Of a stretch of DNA of 63,013 nt, positions 45,674 to 55,794 are shown in pieces. Where the stretch lies: assembly GCF_014145665.1 (NCBI RefSeq), contig NZ_JACHTD010000017.1:1-63013 (forward strand), given 5' to 3'. How positions within the stretch are numbered: position 1 is the stretch's first letter; every line of letters starts with the position of its first letter. The stretch is from Myroides sp. NP-2 (lineage in GTDB: Bacteria; Bacteroidota; Bacteroidia; Flavobacteriales; Flavobacteriaceae). The notes below the pieces were generated by a model that did not search any database, was not told the origin of the DNA, and saw only the letters and a program-made list of their open reading frames with translations. Made by a program: the position numbers and the translations under genes.

Positions 45674-45949
45674 CCTCCTTTAAACACATAATGCGTTCTA
45701 ATCAACCGATACAGGATTGCGCATTTAACATACAAAATAGAACAGTAGTACGCTTTGGTGTACTACTGTTTTTTTATATCCACTACACACAGGGTAGGAA
45801 CCACGCAATAAAAGTAATTCCCTGTTCACTAGCCTCGTTTTTGACTCGAACACTTTGTTTTACGAGGTTGCTAAAACGGAATCATTTTAGATTAACTCAA
45901 GAGTTCTTATAATTCTCAAAAAGCTTCTTCGCTATAAAGAAAAAAAATG
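45674..45949. other. Spacer between the beta-barrel gene and rimO
   Basis: It contains the terminator at 45741-45775 and a further weak pairing CCTCGT/ACGAGG around 45832-45866. No gene is supported; the 73-codon open frame here crosses the terminator and has no family features. Confidence 0.5.
45741..45775 (+). terminator. Terminator of the beta-barrel gene
   Basis: AACAGTAGTAC (45741-45751) and GTACTACTGTT (45760-45770) form an 11-bp stem followed by a T-run. Confidence 0.92.
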
Positions 45950-45957
45950 TACTTTTG
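45950..45957 (+). promoter_or_regulatory. -7 element of rimO
   Basis: TACTTTTG matches TAnnTTTG and lies 21 nt before the ATG at 45979. It overlaps the TTG at 45955, which therefore cannot be the start. Confidence 0.65.
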
Positions 45958-45978
45958 CAGTCCAATTTTTTCAAACAA

Positions 45979-47295
45979 ATGAGAACTAAATCTTTAAAAA
46001 AGAACAAGATAAACGTTGTAACCCTAGGTTGTTCTAAAAACCTTTACGACAGTGAAGTGTTAATGGGACAGTTAAAAGCTAGTGGGAAAGACGTTACACA
46101 CGAAGCAGCGAACGACGAAGCAAATATTATTGTAATCAACACCTGTGGATTTATTAACAATGCAAAAGCTGAATCGGTTAATACAATATTGGAGTACGTT
46201 GACAAAAAAGAGCAAGGTGTTGTAGATAAAGTTTTTGTAACAGGCTGTTTATCTGAACGATACAAGCCTGATTTAGAAGCAGAAATCCCCAATGTAGATC
46301 AGTACTTCGGTACTACCGATTTACCTCTTTTATTAAAAGCATTAGGTGCAGATTATAGACATGAACTTTTAGGTGAGCGTTTAGCAACAACACCCAAAAA
46401 CTATGCTTATTTAAAAATTGCAGAAGGATGTGACCGTCCATGTAGTTTCTGTGCAATTCCTATTATGCGTGGAAAACACATTTCTCAACCTATTGAAAAA
46501 TTGGTAAAAGAAGCCGAAGGTTTAGCTAAAAATGGCGTAAAAGAATTGATTCTTATCGCTCAAGACTTAACCTATTACGGATTAGACTTATACAAAAAAA
46601 GAAACTTAGCGGAATTACTCGAAAACCTTACAAAAGTTGAAGGTATTGAATGGATTCGTCTACACTATGCCTTCCCTACTGGTTTCCCTATGGATGTATT
46701 AGAATTAATGAAGCGCGAGCCTAAAATTTGTAATTACATTGACATCCCTCTACAACATATTTCGGACAATATTTTGAAATCAATGCGCCGTGGTACTACA
46801 CAGGCTAAAACAACAAAATTGTTAAATGATTTCAGAGCAGCTGTTCCTGGAATGGCCATCCGAACAACGCTAATCGTTGGATATCCAGGTGAAACGGAAG
46901 AAGATTTTCAAATCCTAAAAGATTGGGTACAAGAAATGCGTTTTGAGCGTTTGGGTTGTTTTACCTATTCTCATGAAGAAAATACGCATGCTTACCAATT
47001 AGAAGACGATGTTCCTCAAGAGGTGAAACAAGCGCGTGCCAATGAGATTATGGAAATACAAGCACAAATCTCTTGGGAATTGAATCAAGAAAAAATTGGA
47101 AATACCTACCGTTGTATTATTGATAGAAAAGAAGGAAATCACTTCATTGGCCGTTCAGAATTTGATAGCCCCGATGTAGACAACGAAGTTTTAATTGATG
47201 CTACTAAACACTACCTAAAAATTGGAGAATTTGCCAATATCACCATTGATGAAGCAACAGAATTTGATTTGTACGGAAGTCCAGAAAATAAATAA
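45979..47295 (+). CDS. rimO: Ribosomal protein S12 methylthiotransferase
   Basis: A 438-residue radical-SAM methylthiotransferase that modifies an aspartate of ribosomal protein S12. The N-terminal UPF0004 domain has VTLGCSKNLYDSE, NTCGF and VTGCLSERY, supplying three cluster cysteines. The radical-SAM core has EGCDRPCSFCAIP (CxxxCxxC), and a C-terminal TRAM domain starts near 375. SKN after GC is typical of RimO rather than MiaB. The start at 45979 is fixed by the promoter position. Confidence 0.95.
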   Translation: MRTKSLKKNKINVVTLGCSKNLYDSEVLMGQLKASGKDVTHEAANDEANIIVINTCGFINNAKAESVNTILEYVDKKEQGVVDKVFVTGCLSERYKPDLEAEIPNVDQYFGTTDLPLLLKALGADYRHELLGERLATTPKNYAYLKIAEGCDRPCSFCAIPIMRGKHISQPIEKLVKEAEGLAKNGVKELILIAQDLTYYGLDLYKKRNLAELLENLTKVEGIEWIRLHYAFPTGFPMDVLELMKREPKICNYIDIPLQHISDNILKSMRRGTTQAKTTKLLNDFRAAVPGMAIRTTLIVGYPGETEEDFQILKDWVQEMRFERLGCFTYSHEENTHAYQLEDDVPQEVKQARANEIMEIQAQISWELNQEKIGNTYRCIIDRKEGNHFIGRSEFDSPDVDNEVLIDATKHYLKIGEFANITIDEATEFDLYGSPENK

Positions 47296-47296
47296 C

Positions 47297-47330
47297 AAAA
47301 AACGCTGCCTTTTCAGGTAGCGTTTTTTTT
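47297..47330 (+). terminator. Terminator of rimO
   Basis: ACGCTGCCT and AGGTAGCGT (47302-47322 region) pair with one G-U, followed by a T-run. Confidence 0.88.
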
Positions 47331-47461
47331 GATCATTTAGATAAAAGCAATTCATACAGCTAACAAACCTTGCGAATCGTAACCTGAGTAAAACAACAAA
47401 CTATACTCAACAACTTGGGGTTTCTTTAAAATAGTTTTAAGTTTAGAAAAAATATAGGATT

Positions 47462-50400
47462 ATGATAAAACATACGATTTCGCTTCTAACCTTAACACTA
47501 ACTTCAATGTTGTGGGGGCAACAACAGGTACACTTTACCTCAACCCCTTCGCTAAGCCCTGATGGCACTACGGCTTACTTTAGTTTTGACGGTGACATAT
47601 GGCAAGTGCCTACACAAGGAGGAGAAGCAGTCCGTTTGACGGCTTTACCAGGAAATGAGACTACCCCTAGAGTATCCCCCAACGGCAAATGGTTGGCATT
47701 TAGCTCAGATCAATACGGCAATAAAGATATTTTTATCATGCCTTTAGCGGGAGGCCCTATTCAACAGCTCACGTATCATCAAGCATCTGATGAAATGGAA
47801 AGCTGGAGCTGGGATAGCGAAACGATTTACTTTACGAGTAATGCCTACAACAATTACGCTTCCTTCAAGATAAATAAAGACGGCGGCACGCCCTCTCCTC
47901 TATTTACCAACTATTTCAACAATACCAACGGTTTGGTTGAAACACCTGCAGGGGAATACCTTTTTACAAATTCGACAGAAAGCGCTAATCAGCTCACGCG
48001 CAAACGGTACAAAGGAGAGAACAATCCTGATATTTTAGGGTATAATCCAACAACACAAGTCTTTAAACAATATACGGATTACAACGGAAAAGATTTCAAT
48101 GCTACAATTGATCGTCAAGGTGTCATCTACTTTATTTCAGACGAAAACAATGGGCATTACAATTTATATACGTTCAAAAATGGTGTAAAGACGGCGCTTA
48201 CTGCCTTTGATTCTTCCATCAAAAAACCCTTCGTATCAGCAGATGGTAGCAAAGTAATCTTTGAAAAAGATTATCAATTGGTGGTATTTGATACTCAATC
48301 TGCGCAAATTCAACCGCTTGATATCAACTTACATACCAATGCTACTCTTGAAAAAGAACAAACCTTTGCTGTGGCAGACAACATCAGTTTCTTTTCGATT
48401 TCACCTGATGGGAAGAAACTTGCTTTCATAAGTAGGGGCATCGTTTTTGTATCAGATATAGAAGGTAAATTTGTGCGACCAGTCACGGATGGAAAAGAGC
48501 GCGCTATGGAAGTACAATGGTTAAAAGACAATGAGACTCTTATCTTTAGTCAAACCTACCAAGGGTATCAAAACTGGTTTACCCTGGCTGCCCATGGCAA
48601 AGAAAAAGCAAAACAACTTACCTTTGATACGCGAAACAATCGCGACCTCGCGTTTAATGCTAATTTAACGCAAGCCGTTTACAGTAGCGGACGAGATGAA
48701 ATTCGCCTACTCGATCTAAAAACCTTTACTTCAGAAACGATAATTAAAGATGAAATATGGGCGTTTCAAAGTGCTCCACCTTCATTTTCACCTGATGGAG
48801 CCTATGTCCTTTTTACCGCAAAACGCAACTTTGAGGATGACATTTTTCTGTATAACATCAAGAAAAAAGAAACCCTCAATTTAACCAATACAGGAGTTTC
48901 AGAAACAAACCCTACCTGGTCGCCTTCGGGTAAATACATCTACTTTACAAGTGATCGTTTAAACCCTTCTTATCCGATGGGAATGCAAAATGCAAGTATC
49001 TATCGCCTAGCTTTAGATTGGTATGCTGATCCTTTTAAATCAGATCAATTTGATCAATTATTCATCGACAAAAAAGAAGATGACAAAGAAAAAGACAAAC
49101 AGAATAACAAGAAAAAAGAACAAAACTCAACAGCTGTTGTCGTTCAAATCAATACCCAAGATATACTAGACCGCATTGAATTAGTCAGCGATAAATTTGG
49201 CAATCAACTAAGTCCAACCGTATTTCATGAAGACAACAAAGAATACGTCTTTTACGCTTCTAATCAAGAGAGTGGGAAATATAGGTTATATCGAAAAATT
49301 TATGAGAATTTCGAAAAAGAGAAAACCGAAAAAATTTCAGACCTATACCTGAGCTCTCTTCGCAAAAAAGAAAAGAATATCTACGCATTAAGTGGCAATA
49401 ATATCTACAAATTTACTTTAGATAAAGGCACACCAGAGAAGATCAATATCGATTATTCGTTTACTAAAAATTTAGCGGAAGAGTTCAGTCAAATGTTCGA
49501 AGAAACCTGGGCTGGTGTAGAAGAGAACTTTTATGACGAAACCTTTCATGGGGTGGATTGGAAGAAAACAAAAGAATATTTTACCTCTTTTCTTCCTTAT
49601 GTAAACAATAGAAATGATCTTCGTGTTTTACTCAATGATATGCTAGGTGAATTAGGGTCTTCTCATTTGGGCTTTACCACAATGGGAGAAGAAGAAAAAA
49701 CAAGACTACAGTACAATACTGTAGAAACTGGAATCATTTTCTCGGCATCGAATCCATATGAAGTAGCGCGTATACTGCGCAAATCTCCTGCAGCAACAAA
49801 AGATAGTACAGTGCAACAAGGTGATATTCTGACGCATGTTAATGGGCAGAAAGTAGATCCTACACAAAACCGCGATGCTTATTTTACGTTTGCTCCTACC
49901 CAAGAAGAAATAGAGTTAACCTTTTTACGCCATACAAAAGAAATAAAGGTAAAACTTCATCCCATTTCATTTACAGCACAGAAAAACCTGCTGTATGACG
50001 AGTGGATTTACCAAAACAAGCAACGAGTGAACGAGTGGAGTAACAACAGAATTGCTTATAGTTACATGAAAAACATGGGGTCGAATGAACTGGATTCTTT
50101 CTTATTGGATATGGTAGAGCAAGAACACCACAAAGAAGGGGTAATTTTGGATCTACGCTTTAATACTGGGGGAAATGTACACGACAAAGTACTAAACTTC
50201 TTAGCACAACGCCCCTACCTCCAATGGAAGTATAGAGAAGGGAAACTGACTATGCAGAGTAATTTTAGCCCAAGTGGAAAGCCAATTGTACTGTTGATCA
50301 ACGAATTTTCACTGAGTGATGCTGAAATGACGGCAGCAGGATTTAAAGCCTTAAAATTAGGAAAGATTATCGGACAAGAAACCTATCGTTGGATCATCTT

Positions 50401-50599
50401 TACCTCTGGCAAATCACTTGTTGACCGCTCGAATTATCGCTTACCTTCTTGGGGTACTTACACATTGGATGGTGATAATCTAGAAAAAACAGGAGTTGCT
50501 CCTGATATCTATGTCAAGAATACATTTATGCACCGCCTACGAGATGAAGATCCTCAGTTAGCACGTGCTGTAAAAGAAATACTAAACGATCTACTTTAG
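47462..50599 (+). CDS. Tricorn-protease-like S41 peptidase with WD40-type beta-propellers
   Basis: A 1045-residue exported protein (signal peptide about 1-20). The first 620 residues are PD40/WD40-like propeller repeats (SLSPDGTTAYFSFDGD, RVSPNGKWLAFSSDQYG, then more of the type SPDG.. ). There is a Lys-rich linker at about 537-560, a PDZ domain near 760-830, and an S41 peptidase domain (about 840-1035) with LDLRFNTGG and a likely nucleophile Ser952 in SLSDAEM. This is the tricorn arrangement, in which large complexes degrade oligopeptides. The Ser assignment is made by comparison with the family pattern and is not proven. Confidence 0.9.
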   Translation: MIKHTISLLTLTLTSMLWGQQQVHFTSTPSLSPDGTTAYFSFDGDIWQVPTQGGEAVRLTALPGNETTPRVSPNGKWLAFSSDQYGNKDIFIMPLAGGPIQQLTYHQASDEMESWSWDSETIYFTSNAYNNYASFKINKDGGTPSPLFTNYFNNTNGLVETPAGEYLFTNSTESANQLTRKRYKGENNPDILGYNPTTQVFKQYTDYNGKDFNATIDRQGVIYFISDENNGHYNLYTFKNGVKTALTAFDSSIKKPFVSADGSKVIFEKDYQLVVFDTQSAQIQPLDINLHTNATLEKEQTFAVADNISFFSISPDGKKLAFISRGIVFVSDIEGKFVRPVTDGKERAMEVQWLKDNETLIFSQTYQGYQNWFTLAAHGKEKAKQLTFDTRNNRDLAFNANLTQAVYSSGRDEIRLLDLKTFTSETIIKDEIWAFQSAPPSFSPDGAYVLFTAKRNFEDDIFLYNIKKKETLNLTNTGVSETNPTWSPSGKYIYFTSDRLNPSYPMGMQNASIYRLALDWYADPFKSDQFDQLFIDKKEDDKEKDKQNNKKKEQNSTAVVVQINTQDILDRIELVSDKFGNQLSPTVFHEDNKEYVFYASNQESGKYRLYRKIYENFEKEKTEKISDLYLSSLRKKEKNIYALSGNNIYKFTLDKGTPEKINIDYSFTKNLAEEFSQMFEETWAGVEENFYDETFHGVDWKKTKEYFTSFLPYVNNRNDLRVLLNDMLGELGSSHLGFTTMGEEEKTRLQYNTVETGIIFSASNPYEVARILRKSPAATKDSTVQQGDILTHVNGQKVDPTQNRDAYFTFAPTQEEIELTFLRHTKEIKVKLHPISFTAQKNLLYDEWIYQNKQRVNEWSNNRIAYSYMKNMGSNELDSFLLDMVEQEHHKEGVILDLRFNTGGNVHDKVLNFLAQRPYLQWKYREGKLTMQSNFSPSGKPIVLLINEFSLSDAEMTAAGFKALKLGKIIGQETYRWIIFTSGKSLVDRSNYRLPSWGTYTLDGDNLEKTGVAPDIYVKNTFMHRLRDEDPQLARAVKEILNDLL

Positions 50600-50611
50600 T
50601 AGATATCTACT

Positions 50612-50646
50612 TAAAAGGCGAATTTTTTTATAAAAAAGTTCGCTTT
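50612..50646 (+). terminator. Terminator of the tricorn-like gene
   Basis: GGCGAA and TTCGCT arms with A/T extensions form a hairpin followed by TTTTTT, just past the stop. Confidence 0.8.
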
Positions 50647-50795
50647 TTTATTCAATTGTCCCTATATTAAACCTAAAGTTTGGATTGAGTGAAGCGGAAA
50701 GACTTTTCATTTTGTTTACAGTATGATAATCCTTGGATAATCGTCTTTCTGTATAATTTATCCACTTTTGCTTTTCACTAATCAATACCTTGAAC

Positions 50796-51545
50796 ATGAA
50801 ATTAAACGCACCCTTTTTATCTATACTCTGTACAATCATCACGTCGACAGCAATTGCACAAGAATCCAAAACGCTGCGTATTGGACATCGAGGTGCCATG
50901 GGACACATTACAGAAAACACGGTTGAATCAGTCAATAAAGCTATTGATTTACAATGTGATATGATTGAAATTGATGTCTATAAGATAAAAAGTGGAGAAC
51001 TTGTTGTTTTTCACGATGAAACACTCGACCGAGTAAGCAACGCCAAAGGACGTATTGAGAGCTATACACTTGAAGAACTAGAGTATGTAGTAGTTGGTGG
51101 TAAATATAAAATCCCCACCTTAGAAGAAGTTATTGATGCTATAGGCCGAAAATCAGTGTTAAATATTGAATTAAAAGGTAGTAATACCGCCGTAGACACG
51201 CATCGAATTATTCACAATTTCATGGAAAGAGGGTGGAGTTATGACGATTTTATCTTGTCCAGCTTTAAGTGGGAAGAATTAAAAATTGCACATGATCTCG
51301 ATCCTTTACTTCCTTTAGCCGTTTTAACAGAAAAAAAGCCTGAAGATGCGATCGAATTTGCTTTGAGTATTCAAGCTAAAGCAATTAATCCGTATCACAA
51401 AATGCTCAACACCGAGAATACCGCTTTAATTAAAAAAGAAAAACTCAAAATATACCCTTGGACCGTTAATGATACTAAAGACATTGAACGCATGAAAAAA
51501 CTAAAAGTCGATGGGATTATTACCAATTTTCCAGAACGAATTTAA
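50796..51545 (+). CDS. Secreted glycerophosphodiester phosphodiesterase
   Basis: A 249-residue GDPD-family enzyme with a signal peptide (about 1-21, ending AIAQ). It has the TIM-barrel motifs RIGHRGAMGHITENT (catalytic His), MIEIDVYKIKSGELVVFHDETLDR (Glu/Asp metal ligands and second His) and LNIELKG. It hydrolyses glycerophosphodiesters to glycerol-3-phosphate and an alcohol, here in the periplasm. The ATG at 50796 replaces a TTG six bases upstream. A near-consensus -7 CACTTTTG lies at 50763-50770. Confidence 0.92.
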   Translation: MKLNAPFLSILCTIITSTAIAQESKTLRIGHRGAMGHITENTVESVNKAIDLQCDMIEIDVYKIKSGELVVFHDETLDRVSNAKGRIESYTLEELEYVVVGGKYKIPTLEEVIDAIGRKSVLNIELKGSNTAVDTHRIIHNFMERGWSYDDFILSSFKWEELKIAHDLDPLLPLAVLTEKKPEDAIEFALSIQAKAINPYHKMLNTENTALIKKEKLKIYPWTVNDTKDIERMKKLKVDGIITNFPERI

Positions 51546-51585
51546 TAGGGAAGTTTTTAGCCACTGTACTAAAAACTGCCTGCGT

Positions 51586-51625
51586 TAAAAATAAGCTTGG
51601 GTTTAAACCCAAGCTTATTTTTTTT
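51586..51625. terminator. Bidirectional terminator, long palindrome
   Basis: ATAAGCTTGGGTTT and AAACCCAAGCTTAT are an exact inverted repeat centred at 51605/51606 with A and T tracts outside. It separates the converging phosphodiesterase and transporter genes. Confidence 0.92.
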
Positions 51626-51655
51626 AGTTACACACTTTGTGAGACTGTGTCTAAT

Positions 51656-53128
51656 CTAGCTCAAATACTCAAAAAAGTTAGTACACTCTTGTAAGAACAA
51701 CACCCATAGAATGATGACGATAGTACCAACAAGGGCACCGAATATCCCCCCTAATCGAAAGTCTTTTTGTTTGAGCATGCCTGTACCGAATACAATCGCA
51801 TTGGGTGGTGTAGAAACAGGTAAAAACAAACCACAAGATGCACAAAGTCCCACAACAAGCCCTACGGGCAACAATTGATCTACTGGCAATACAATGGCTG
51901 CTATATTAATTAAAATTGTTGCAGTTGCAGTACTACTCATGATATTAGAGAATAAAACCGTAATTACAGCAAATACAATCATCATTATCACAACATTAAA
52001 CTCAGCACCAGCTAAAAACTGAGAATAGTACGGGGCTAGTAACTCTTTGATGGCAATACCCAATGACAATCCCCCCGCCACCAACATAAGCGTATCCCAA
52101 GGCAGTTTTCGCACATCTTCTGCCGTAATAATGCCCAACATAGGCAAAAACATAATGGGAACCATTGCCGCTCCAGCAGTCGGAATATGGTACTTTGTTC
52201 CAAACATCCACATGCCCACTGTAACAACGAGAATGACAATAACAGCTAAGCGCTGTAAACGCATACTATTCGTCATTTCCAAGGCCTTATTGACAAATGA
52301 AACATCAAGTCCCTCAACTTTGGAAGTATATTTTTTGACTACTGCCCACCAGAACCCCGCAAGCAAGATCACAGCAGGAACAAGTCCTAAGAACAACCAT
52401 TGCGTAAAATTGACCGAATAACCTTTGGTCTTTAAAACGTCTACAACAATTAAATTGGGAGGCGTAGAAACCATACTGATCATACCCGCAAAAGTTGCTG
52501 CGGCTGGAATACTAATTAAAATTGCTTTAGACATAGGCGAATCTTTTCCTTCTCTTTCAATCAACGGCATAACCGAAGCTAAAATCATCGCTGCCGTCGC
52601 CGTATTCGAAATAATAAGGGATAACACAGAGGTCACTATAATAATTCCAAGTACTAGTTTATTGGGATTTGATCCAAATATAGCAATGGTCTTTTTAAAT
52701 AACGACAAGTCTAGATTCGTCTTTCGCATGCCTTCACTGAGGAAAAACCCTCCTAAGAAAATCCAAATTACACTATCCGACCAAGTAGAGGAAATCTCTT
52801 GAGGTGAGATCGTGGCTCCTTCTATATTTCCCATGGTATAGACCAAAAAACCGATGATCATAATTCCCACAGCAAAAGGCGGAATTGCCTCTGTAGCCCA
52901 CAATAATATGGAAAAAATAAGAATGAAAAAGGTGTACCTCTGCGCTTCCGAAAAAACATCTGGTGTCAGAAAATACGTCCCTAAAAAGGCAATGACCAAT
53001 GAAAAAAAGAAAATACCAACACGTGTTTTGATATTCCATACATTCCAAGAAGCTTCTATCAACAATTCGCTATAAAAGCGAATCCCAGTTCGTATTTTTC
53101 GAATCTGGTCAAAATAATCAAATTCCAT
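51656..53128 (-). CDS. DASS/SLC13-family sodium:anion symporter
   Basis: A 490-residue inner-membrane transporter with about 11-12 helices. It has the two SNT-type substrate/sodium motifs (SNTATAAMILASV and SSTATATILINIA) and TPPN turns (VSTPPNLIVV, VSTPPNAIVFG) of the divalent anion:sodium symporters, which carry dicarboxylates such as succinate, or sulfate in some members. The ATG at 53128 is chosen over a TTG 21 bases upstream. The exact substrate is not determined. Confidence 0.92.
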   Translation of the reverse strand: MEFDYFDQIRKIRTGIRFYSELLIEASWNVWNIKTRVGIFFFSLVIAFLGTYFLTPDVFSEAQRYTFFILIFSILLWATEAIPPFAVGIMIIGFLVYTMGNIEGATISPQEISSTWSDSVIWIFLGGFFLSEGMRKTNLDLSLFKKTIAIFGSNPNKLVLGIIIVTSVLSLIISNTATAAMILASVMPLIEREGKDSPMSKAILISIPAAATFAGMISMVSTPPNLIVVDVLKTKGYSVNFTQWLFLGLVPAVILLAGFWWAVVKKYTSKVEGLDVSFVNKALEMTNSMRLQRLAVIVILVVTVGMWMFGTKYHIPTAGAAMVPIMFLPMLGIITAEDVRKLPWDTLMLVAGGLSLGIAIKELLAPYYSQFLAGAEFNVVIMMIVFAVITVLFSNIMSSTATATILINIAAIVLPVDQLLPVGLVVGLCASCGLFLPVSTPPNAIVFGTGMLKQKDFRLGGIFGALVGTIVIILWVLFLQECTNFFEYLS

Positions 53129-53248
53129 AGTATTCCATTTACTATGCAAAGCTACGAAATAACTAACTAAAATCTATTTTAACAATTATCCAAAAAAACT
53201 CATCCCTATTTTTCTTAAAACCACTAAAATATCTACTAATAAATCCAG

Positions 53249-53278
53249 TAAAAAAGGAAAGTTAATGCTAACTTTCCT
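53249..53278 (-). terminator. Terminator of the outer-membrane protein gene at 53301
   Basis: AGGAAAGTTA (53255-53264) pairs with TAACTTTCCT (53269-53278); the minus strand then has a T-run. Confidence 0.9.
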
Positions 53279-53300
53279 CTGCTCTACTGTAAATATGTCC

Positions 53301-55670
53301 TTATAAACGATCTTTTTCTTGCATGTCTATTTCCTTACTACTGTATCTTACCTTCTGATTGCCAAAACTGTAGCTTAATCCAAAACCTATACCCTGCGTA
53401 TCCATATAATCTTTGAAATAATTGTATTGATTCGCATATTGCGTTTTGATTACCTGTCTATCACTTCCAAAAATATTGTAGACGTATAAATTAGCCGTCC
53501 ATTTTTTTTGATTAAACGTTCGACTCATAATTAAATCTGTGCGCTGATAGCCACTAATTTTAAAAGACCCTTGAACCGTAGGAGTATAAAAATTATAGGT
53601 TAACATGGCTTTCCAATTGTTGTCCTTATCTAAATTTACAGTAGTCGTCCCTCGTCCACCAAAAACAAAGGCTTCATTTTTATGCTGTTGTTGATCTACG
53701 CCATAAAAGTAGTCTTCTTGCTGTTGGAGATATAGAAAACTAGTTATAGACCAACGAGGTAGAATTTGATAGGTATAATTTACAACCATACCCGCTAGTT
53801 GTCGCTTGTCGATATTCGTATAATGGTAGATCAACATATTGGTTTCATCTTCTTGATAGGATATTTCCATGGAAGGATTGAGCTCGCGGTTGTAAAAAAA
53901 TTCTACATTCAATTCATTAAACGTATAGTTCAAACTAAAGTTATGGCTGATTGCTGCCTTCAAATTCGCATCTCCCTGAAAATAGGAGAATAAATTATAG
54001 TAGCTTTTTGCGGGGTTCATCCAAGAATAAGAAGGTCGGTCAATTCGCTTGCTATAGGAAAAACTCAATTGTTGTTGATCCGACAGATCGTATTTCAAAT
54101 AAGCCGTAGGAAACACTTTGAAATACGACTGATCCTTACTCCCCACTCCTGTACTTTGGGTTTGAATCCCCGTATATTCTCCTCTAAATCCTACTTTTGC
54201 TTGCCATTTCTTCCATTGTTTAGTATAGGAAATATAAGAAGCCCAATTGATTTCTTGATAGTCGTATTCATTACTTTTTTCTTTGTTATTGGACGTTATC
54301 CCTTCTTCTTGATCAAAGAAATCCAACAAATAAGTAGCTTTTACTATACTGTATTTACCTCCTACTTCAACTTTTGAATGTTCGTTGTCTACGGAATAAT
54401 CGAGTCCTGAAACGGCTAATCGCGTACGTTGATTGTTATCTGTGGCAAAAAACTGTTCCGATAGTGGTTGATCCTTAAAGTTTAGTTGAGTCAATACTGC
54501 TTGATCTTCCTTTTGGTTTTCATAGGTAAAATAAGAGGACCACACTAATTTTTTCATAGGATTAAACATTTTCTCCACCAAAAAATAACTAGTATAGGAA
54601 TCCATATTGGCTTGTCTATCGTTAAAAGTGGTATAAGTAGACTCTATGCTCTCTTGTGTATTGTAAATCGAAGTAGGGATGGCATAATGTCCTTTACTAC
54701 GCTCGTTGATATAACCATTGCCACCAATGGTCAGCGTCAGGGTTGTATCGAGTTTCACGTCCATTTCTACAGCGAAATTATGTTGTCCTTTGATGTGATT
54801 TTTACGCGTCATCACACTACTCCATCGTTCGCCATTTTGATAATAAACATTATCCTCATTGTAGCGTACGCCTGTTCCATTTCCAAAGGAATAATTCCCT
54901 GATAAATTAATTTTTTCTCCCGAATACGTATGTTGCGTAGCAATTGTATTCATTGCATACGTCGTTTGTTTAAATCGATTAGACAAACTTCCCTTATATC
55001 CTAGTAAATTATTTTTTTTCAATTTAATATTGAGTACAGCATTTCCTTGGGCTTCATATTTTGCGGGGGGATTGGTAATTACTTCTACTGCCTCTACTTG
55101 TGTCCCTTCGGTTGCCTCTAACATCGCTTTCAATTGATCTCCCGACAGCATGACCTTGCGATCATTGATCGTAACCAAAATACTTTGACTTCCTCTGATA
55201 CTCAGATTATCACCTATGGCATTGACTCCTGGGGTTTGTTTAACAATATCCCAGGCATTTGAGGTGGCCAAAGGCGTGTCTTGTACATTAAAAACTAAGC
55301 GATCTATTTCGCGTTTAATCGTTGGTCGTTTTGCTTGAACCACGACTTCATCTAAAAGAACGGGATCTTCAACCAACCTCAGAATAGAAGGAATCCCCTC
55401 ATTCACAGCAATAACTTGAGACTGATAGCCGATATAGTGAAAGGTTACTGTTGTGAATTTCTCTTTTGAATCAATTTGATATTCACCTTGTTCATTTGTA
55501 TAAAAGGAAGAGACAACTGTTCCATTTTCATCTTGTAACACAACTGTAACAAAAGCTAGTCCTTCTTGTTTTTCATCCGTTACTCTTCCCTTTGTAGTAA
55601 AATCTGTTGTTTGTGCCTGTACCAAAACAGACATCAGCAATAAAAACAACATAATAATTAGACGTACCAT
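53301..55670 (-). CDS. TonB-receptor-like outer-membrane protein (OMP_b-brl_3 type)
   Basis: A 789-residue outer-membrane barrel. Signal peptide about 1-19 (ending VQAQ), a carboxypeptidase-regulatory-like domain (about 25-105), a plug-like region with VVVQAKRPTIKREIDRLVFNV, TPGVNAIGDNLSIRGSQSILVTINDRK-type plug strands (about 140-170), and a beta-barrel in the last 550 residues ending near FGLSYSFGN. Family members sit in the outer membrane and often lie next to two-component systems. It is divergent from such a system, with 11-bp direct repeats in between. Confidence 0.9.
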   Translation of the reverse strand: MVRLIIMLFLLLMSVLVQAQTTDFTTKGRVTDEKQEGLAFVTVVLQDENGTVVSSFYTNEQGEYQIDSKEKFTTVTFHYIGYQSQVIAVNEGIPSILRLVEDPVLLDEVVVQAKRPTIKREIDRLVFNVQDTPLATSNAWDIVKQTPGVNAIGDNLSIRGSQSILVTINDRKVMLSGDQLKAMLEATEGTQVEAVEVITNPPAKYEAQGNAVLNIKLKKNNLLGYKGSLSNRFKQTTYAMNTIATQHTYSGEKINLSGNYSFGNGTGVRYNEDNVYYQNGERWSSVMTRKNHIKGQHNFAVEMDVKLDTTLTLTIGGNGYINERSKGHYAIPTSIYNTQESIESTYTTFNDRQANMDSYTSYFLVEKMFNPMKKLVWSSYFTYENQKEDQAVLTQLNFKDQPLSEQFFATDNNQRTRLAVSGLDYSVDNEHSKVEVGGKYSIVKATYLLDFFDQEEGITSNNKEKSNEYDYQEINWASYISYTKQWKKWQAKVGFRGEYTGIQTQSTGVGSKDQSYFKVFPTAYLKYDLSDQQQLSFSYSKRIDRPSYSWMNPAKSYYNLFSYFQGDANLKAAISHNFSLNYTFNELNVEFFYNRELNPSMEISYQEDETNMLIYHYTNIDKRQLAGMVVNYTYQILPRWSITSFLYLQQQEDYFYGVDQQQHKNEAFVFGGRGTTTVNLDKDNNWKAMLTYNFYTPTVQGSFKISGYQRTDLIMSRTFNQKKWTANLYVYNIFGSDRQVIKTQYANQYNYFKDYMDTQGIGFGLSYSFGNQKVRYSSKEIDMQEKDRL

Positions 55671-55688
55671 ACTTTTATTTATTTAAAA

Positions 55689-55696
55689 CAAAGGTG
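55689..55696 (-). promoter_or_regulatory. Probable -7 element of the outer-membrane protein gene
   Basis: CACCTTTG on the minus strand is one base off TAnnTTTG. It would give a leader of about 10 nt. The 11-bp repeats lie just upstream of it, as expected for an activator-dependent promoter with a weak core. Confidence 0.4.
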
Positions 55697-55717
55697 TTAT
55701 AAAGTAAATTTGAAACG

Positions 55718-55750
55718 GGTTAACGAACGGTTAATGAACGGTTAACGCAA
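55718..55750. promoter_or_regulatory. Three 11-bp direct repeats, likely response-regulator operator
   Basis: GGTTAACGAAC (55718-55728), GGTTAATGAAC (55729-55739) and GGTTAACGCAA (55740-55750) are contiguous copies in one helical turn each. This spacing is usual for OmpR-family dimers. They lie between the outer-membrane protein gene and the kinase/regulator genes and probably bind the regulator encoded at 57119. Confidence 0.75.
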
Positions 55751-55781
55751 AATACAAGGGGTAAAATCCATTAAATTAAGC

Positions 55782-55789
55782 TAATTTTG
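55782..55789 (+). promoter_or_regulatory. -7 element of the histidine kinase gene
   Basis: TAATTTTG matches TAnnTTTG and ends only 5 nt before the ATG at 55795, so the transcript would be leaderless or nearly so. Confidence 0.6.
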
Positions 55790-55794
55790 CACCT

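Noticed and set aside
45691..45912. 73-codon open frame after the beta-barrel gene
   Set aside because: It reads through a strong terminator hairpin and has no recognisable composition or signal.
52047..52802. Two frames of about 125 codons antisense to the SLC13 transporter
   Set aside because: Their sequence mirrors the hydrophobic helices of the real gene, and no promoter or family is seen.
55718..55750. Repeats as a mobile-element target or attachment site
   Set aside because: Three contiguous one-turn units between divergent regulated genes fit an operator better; no integrase or insertion ends are near.
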